DNA of 64,000 nucleotides from Bacilli bacterium (lineage in GTDB: Bacteria > Bacillota_I > Bacilli_A > RFN20 > CAG-826), in NCBI GenBank assembly GCA_024408085.1, contig JAKSVH010000004.1, positions 1 to 64,000 on the forward strand. The letters are read 5' to 3'. The first letter of the stretch is position 1; each line of letters opens with the position of its first letter. The notes beneath the pieces are model-generated. The model saw nothing but the letters and a program-made list of their open reading frames with translations, did no database searches and was not told where the DNA came from. Shown here piece by piece: positions 59,626 to 64,000 of this stretch. The position numbers were made by a program, and so were the translations under genes.

Positions 59626-62600
59626 ATGAGCAAATCATACAAGGATTACCCAGTACTTCCAACCGGTAGAATTAACTTCTCCAAAATTTCAGGAAGTCTT
59701 GAGTTACCAAATCTTGTAGAAATTCAAACAGATTCCTACAAATGGTTCTTAGAAAAAGGCATTCAAGAAGTCATGAACGAAGTCTTCCCAATTGCCTCTT
59801 ACACAGAAACATCATTTATTGATTTCATTTCTTGTGAGTTAAGAGAACCAAAGTATTCATACTTAAAATGTAAGGAACACGATTACACTTACTCATCAAA
59901 ACTTTACGTTAAATTACGTTTACGTAACGTTGGTGATGGTGAAATGAAGGAAGAAGAAGTCTTCATGGGTGATATCCCACTTATGACTGAATCTGGAACA
60001 TTCATCGTCAATGGTGCAGAAAGAGTTATTGTTTCCCAAATCGTTCGTTCACCAGGTGCATACATTTCAACTGAAATGGATAAATCCGGCAAGATGATTT
60101 ACAATGCCGACTTAATCCCATCACGTGGCACATGGTTAGAATTCGAAACTGATCAAAAAGGATTAATTAATGTCCGCATCGACCGTCAAAAGAAGATGCC
60201 AGCAACCATTATTCTTAAAGCTTTAGGTCTTGATGATCCAAAGATGTTAAGAAAACTTTTTGGTAGAAATGAAATGCTTGAAGCAACAGTTGAAAAGGAC
60301 AAAGACATTGTCACTCCATTTGATGCTTTAGTTTACATTTTCAAGAAGTTAAAACCAGGCGAGCCAATTACTCCAGAAGGTGTTGCAAACTTCTTAATCC
60401 AAAAATTCTTTGATCACAAACGTTATGACTTAGGTAGAGCCGGACGTTATAAATATCGTAGCAAACTCGGTATCTATAACCGTTTAGCAGGTCGTTACCT
60501 TGCAGAGAATTTAGTCTCCGCAGATGGCGAAATTGTTAAGATGAAAGGCGAATACATTTCCAAGTCAGACGTCTTACACCTCATGGATGAAGAATTCTTT
60601 GAAAAAGGAGCCCATGAGACAACAATTAAAGCAAATAAAGCCCTTATTGAAGCACTTGATAGAGCTGCTCCAAAAGGTAAAGCTGATCCAGAAATCGCTC
60701 AAGGATTCTCTGGTAAAGTCAATATGGTTAAAGTCTACGTCGATGAAAAGATGGATGAAGTCCAAAACGTCGTCGGTACAGATCTTAACCTCACAGTTGA
60801 ATGTCTCACATTCTCCGATATCATTGCTATTTTCTCTTATTTAATGAATATTATGGCAGGATTCGGTGATGTCGATGATATTGATAACCTTGGCAACAGA
60901 CGTATTCGTTGTGTTGGTGAATTAATTCAAACACAATTTAGAATTGGTCTTACCAAGATGGTCAAAACCGTTCAACAAAAGATGTCCATTTCTGATATGA
61001 AGACTTCTTCAATTAAATCATTAATGAACATCAAACCATTAACATCCACAATCCGTGAATTCTTTGCAAGTTCACAACTTTCACAATTCATGGATCAAAC
61101 AAACCCACTTTCAGAGTTAGCAAATAAACGTCGTATTTCCGCTTTAGGTCAAGGCGGTATTACCCGTGATAGAGCATCTATGGCTGTCCGTGACGTTCAC
61201 CCAACACACTACGGTCGTATTTGTCCAATTGAAACTCCAGAAGGTCAAAACATTGGTCTTATTAATAACTTAGCTACATACGCAAAAGTTAACCAATACG
61301 GATTTATTGAAACTCCATACCGTGTTGTTGAAAAAGGCGGTAAAGTCACAGACAAGTCTGTCTATTTATCAGCAGATATGGAACGCGATCACTATATCGC
61401 ACAAGCTAACGTTAAGATTGACGAAAACGGATTCATCAAAGATGAAGAAGTTGTCGCACGTCACAATGGCGAAAACGTTTTAGTTTCACCAGAATTAATT
61501 GACTACATCGACGTTAGTCCAAAACAAATCGTTTCTATTGCTGCTGCATGTATTCCATTCCTTGAGAACGACGACGCAAAGCGTGCTCTTATGGGTGCTA
61601 ACATGCAACGTCAAGCCTTACCACTTCTCCGTCCAGAAGTTCCATATGTTGGAACAGGCGTTGAACACAGAGTCGCAAAAGATGCAGGTTTAGCAGTTAT
61701 TTCTGCATCAGAAGGTACTGTTGAATACGTCGATTCAAGACAAATTGTTGTCAAAGAAGCAAAAGGCAAACGTGTCTATGATTTACAAAAATTCCAACGT
61801 TCAAATCAAGGCACATGTATTAACCAACACGCTATCGTCAAAGTTGGCGATAAAGTTAAACCAGGCGATGTAATCGCAGATGGTCCATCCATGAAGAATG
61901 GTGACCTTGCATTAGGTCAAAACGTTACCATCGCATTTATGACCTGGGATGGTTATAACTACGAAGACGCTGTCATTATGTCTGAGCGTCTTGTCAAAGA
62001 TGATGTCTATACAACAATCCACATCGAAGAATACACAATTGATTGCCGTGACACAAAACTTGGTCCAGAGGAAATTACTCGTGATATTCCAAACGTTTCC
62101 GAAGAAGCACGTGCTTACTTAGATGAAAACGGCATTATTCTTAAAGGTGTTGAAGTTAAAGAAGGCGACATTCTTGTTGGTAAAACAACTCCAAAAGGAC
62201 AAAGTGAACCAACTCCAGAAGAAAAACTTCTCATGGCCATCTTTGCTGAAAAGACAAAAGATACAAAGGATTCCTCATTACGTGTCCCACACGGTGGTGC
62301 AGGTATCGTTGTAGATGTTAAGATCGCTACAAGAGAAAATGGCGATGAACTCCCTCCAGGAGTTAAGAAATCCGTTAGAGTTTATATCGCTCAAAAGAGA
62401 AAAATCTCTGAAGGTGATAAGATGTCAGGACGTCACGGTAACAAAGGTGTTATTTCACGTATTCTTCCAGTCGAAGATATGCCATACCTTGCCGATGGTA
62501 CTCCAGTTGACATTATGTTAAACCCACTCGGTGTTCCATCTCGTATGAACATCGGTCAGATTCTCGAAATTCACTTAGGTCTTGCTTGCCAAAAACTTGG

Positions 62601-63246
62601 TATTAAGATTGCTACACCAGTTTTCGACGGTATTAGCAACGAAGAAATCTATGATTTAATGGATAAAGCTGGACTTGATAAAGATGGTAAGACCGTCTTA
62701 TACGATGGCCGTACTGGTGAAAGATTCGATGAAAGAATCTCCGTTGGCGTTATGTATATGATTAAGCTCGTCCACATGGTTGATGATAAGATTCACGCCC
62801 GTGCAACAGGACCATACAGCTTAGTTACACAACAACCACTCGGTGGTAAAGCTCAAAACGGTGGTCAAAGATTCGGTGAAATGGAAGTCTGGGCTCTTGA
62901 AGCTTATGGTGCTTCCCACACATTACAAGAAATCTTAACCATTAAATCCGATGATAGAGTCGGTCGTAGAAAAACCTACGAAGCAATTATTAAAGGACAA
63001 GACATTCCTGAACCAGGCATTCCTGAGGCATTCAATGTTCTTGTTAAGGAATTAAGCGCACTTTGTATGGATGTTAGACTTGTCGACAAAGACGGTCATA
63101 AGATCGATACTGAAGCCCTCGCAAGAGAAGCTCAAAAAGAAGAGCGTAAGATTAATTCATCTATTCGTAACCTCACTGGTGAAAACCACAGTGATGAACT
63201 CGGTATTGTTAGCGATGAAGATGCTAACGAATACCTCGAGAAATAA
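59626..63246 (+). CDS. rpoB: RNA polymerase beta subunit
   Basis: 1206 aa. All landmark segments are present: [16 protein letters not shown], the rifampicin pocket [19 protein letters not shown] (about 484-502), [43 protein letters not shown] and the C-terminal [20 protein letters not shown]. Asn500 stands where E. coli has His526, and GQGG replaces GPGG. Mollicutes carry the same Asn, which makes them naturally rifampicin resistant. AAAGGAG ribosome site; rpoC follows 18 bases after the stop. Confidence 0.98.
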   Translation: MSKSYKDYPVLPTGRINFSKISGSLELPNLVEIQTDSYKWFLEKGIQEVMNEVFPIASYTETSFIDFISCELREPKYSYLKCKEHDYTYSSKLYVKLRLRNVGDGEMKEEEVFMGDIPLMTESGTFIVNGAERVIVSQIVRSPGAYISTEMDKSGKMIYNADLIPSRGTWLEFETDQKGLINVRIDRQKKMPATIILKALGLDDPKMLRKLFGRNEMLEATVEKDKDIVTPFDALVYIFKKLKPGEPITPEGVANFLIQKFFDHKRYDLGRAGRYKYRSKLGIYNRLAGRYLAENLVSADGEIVKMKGEYISKSDVLHLMDEEFFEKGAHETTIKANKALIEALDRAAPKGKADPEIAQGFSGKVNMVKVYVDEKMDEVQNVVGTDLNLTVECLTFSDIIAIFSYLMNIMAGFGDVDDIDNLGNRRIRCVGELIQTQFRIGLTKMVKTVQQKMSISDMKTSSIKSLMNIKPLTSTIREFFASSQLSQFMDQTNPLSELANKRRISALGQGGITRDRASMAVRDVHPTHYGRICPIETPEGQNIGLINNLATYAKVNQYGFIETPYRVVEKGGKVTDKSVYLSADMERDHYIAQANVKIDENGFIKDEEVVARHNGENVLVSPELIDYIDVSPKQIVSIAAACIPFLENDDAKRALMGANMQRQALPLLRPEVPYVGTGVEHRVAKDAGLAVISASEGTVEYVDSRQIVVKEAKGKRVYDLQKFQRSNQGTCINQHAIVKVGDKVKPGDVIADGPSMKNGDLALGQNVTIAFMTWDGYNYEDAVIMSERLVKDDVYTTIHIEEYTIDCRDTKLGPEEITRDIPNVSEEARAYLDENGIILKGVEVKEGDILVGKTTPKGQSEPTPEEKLLMAIFAEKTKDTKDSSLRVPHGGAGIVVDVKIATRENGDELPPGVKKSVRVYIAQKRKISEGDKMSGRHGNKGVISRILPVEDMPYLADGTPVDIMLNPLGVPSRMNIGQILEIHLGLACQKLGIKIATPVFDGISNEEIYDLMDKAGLDKDGKTVLYDGRTGERFDERISVGVMYMIKLVHMVDDKIHARATGPYSLVTQQPLGGKAQNGGQRFGEMEVWALEAYGASHTLQEILTIKSDDRVGRRKTYEAIIKGQDIPEPGIPEAFNVLVKELSALCMDVRLVDKDGHKIDTEALAREAQKEERKINSSIRNLTGENHSDELGIVSDEDANEYLEK

Positions 63247-63264
63247 GGAAAGGAGATTTAGATT

Positions 63265-64000
63265 ATGTTTGACGTTTCAAAATTAGCTGGAATTCAAGTT
63301 GGTCTTGCTTCTCCTGACCGTATTCGTGAGTGGTCACATGGTGAAGTTACCAAACCAGAAACAATTAACTACCGTTCACAAAAACCAGAAATGCAAGGCT
63401 TATTCTGTGAAAAAATCTTTGGACCTTCCAAGGACTATGAATGTCACTGTGGTAAGTATAAAAAGATCAGATACGCAGGCATGGTTTGTGAAAAGTGTGG
63501 TGTCGAAGTTATTTCTAAAGATGTTCGTAGAGAAAGAATGGGTCACATTGAACTTGTTTCTCCATGTACCCACATCTGGTACCTCAAAGGTATTCCTTCA
63601 AGAATTTCTTTAATTCTCGACATTCCTCCAAAACAACTCGAAGAAGTTGTCTACTTCGTATCACATATCTGCTTAAATCCAGGTAACTCAAAAGTATTAA
63701 AATACCGCGAATTCCTTGATGAAAAGACCGCAAGAGATGTATTTATTGCAGTCATCCAAGAAATTACTCCATTAATTGAACCAGGTTCACTTGATGCAGA
63801 AAAAGCAGAAGATATGGTTAAGAAACTTGCTCTTCCACAAGAACCATTTGATTTCTTAACAACAGCAAGATTCATTAGCAAATACACCGGCGCTGAATTC
63901 GGCGAAGGTGCAGAAGCAGTGAAGAGACTCTTAAAAGAAGTCAATCTTGAAGAAGATTTCTTAAAAGTTTCTGAAGAAGTTAAAACCTCAACTGGACAAA
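63265..64000 (+). CDS. rpoC: RNA polymerase beta' subunit, 5' part
   Basis: Runs off the window end without a stop; 245 codons are visible. It begins [20 protein letters not shown] with AAGGAAAGGAG upstream. The N-terminal zinc-binding site [19 protein letters not shown] and the following [19 protein letters not shown] and [13 protein letters not shown] are those of RpoC. Confidence 0.97.
   Translation, partial: MFDVSKLAGIQVGLASPDRIREWSHGEVTKPETINYRSQKPEMQGLFCEKIFGPSKDYECHCGKYKKIRYAGMVCEKCGVEVISKDVRRERMGHIELVSPCTHIWYLKGIPSRISLILDIPPKQLEEVVYFVSHICLNPGNSKVLKYREFLDEKTARDVFIAVIQEITPLIEPGSLDAEKAEDMVKKLALPQEPFDFLTTARFISKYTGAEFGEGAEAVKRLLKEVNLEEDFLKVSEEVKTSTGQ

Noticed and set aside
1-64000. UGA=Trp genetic code as in mycoplasmas
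   Set aside because: Trp is encoded by TGG throughout and TGA ends smpB, rsmC and the 1754-aa surface protein.
1-64000. tRNA or rRNA genes
   Set aside because: No cloverleaf with GTTC-type T-arm and no rRNA-like segments were noticed in the intergenic regions, all of which are shorter than 300 bases.

Overview
The window looks like a chromosome segment from a low-GC member of the class Bacilli, most likely a Mollicutes-related gut lineage of the uncultured RF39/Izemoplasma/Erysipelotrichia type. Three things support this. The gene order cysS-rlmB-(sigH position)-rpmG-secE-nusG-rplK-rplA-rplJ-rplL-rsmC-rpoB-rpoC is the Bacilli order. Surface proteins end in a bare membrane helix plus a Lys-rich tail, with no LPXTG sorting motif. 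RpoB carries Asn at the position (E. coli 526) that makes Mollicutes naturally rifampicin resistant. UGA is a normal stop (smpB, the 1754-aa surface protein and rsmC end in TGA), so this is not a UGA=Trp mycoplasma.

Region 1 (1-6.5 kb) is an accessory island on the + strand: two TerB-like proteins, an orphan HicB-like antitoxin, unknown proteins, a dual-nuclease protein (PD-(D/E)XK plus DEDD exonuclease, DUF2779 type), and a 568-aa membrane protein that seems to combine prephenate-dehydratase-like lobes with a Cap15-like two-helix/beta-barrel effector. The last is the best candidate here for an undescribed signalling or immunity component. Region 2 (6.6-9.9 kb) holds a membrane EAL phosphodiesterase, a tiny coupled ORF, a SAM-I riboswitch in front of an orphan 90-aa protein, and a membrane-tethered XRE regulator.

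Region 3 (9.9-31.9 kb) encodes large exported proteins around thyA-folA: a 1132-aa beta-rich protein and three giant anchored proteins, each with an endonuclease I (His-Asn-type) domain; one also carries a subtilisin protease. smpB, an ECF S component and an unknown membrane protein follow. Region 4 (32.0-48.1 kb) is one long, tightly overlapped operon: MocA-like nucleotidyltransferase, two complete molybdenum hydroxylases, hydantoinase (HyuA), SsnA, a dihydroorotate/dihydropyrimidine-dehydrogenase-like ferredoxin protein, two fold-type-II PLP enzymes, YgeY and YgeW. This matches the anaerobic purine/urate degradation clusters known from gut bacteria. Together with the surface nucleases it suggests a cell that digests external nucleic acid and ferments the purines (inference).

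Region 5 (48.1-64 kb) is sdaA followed by the conserved core. It is interrupted by a self-contained ArsR-type repressor/P1B ATPase cassette between nusG and rplK. RNA regulation is visible as an L10 leader, a structured rplK leader and the SAM riboswitch. Several genes have a strong -10 box only 4-10 nt upstream of the start codon and no Shine-Dalgarno sequence, which points to leaderless mRNAs.
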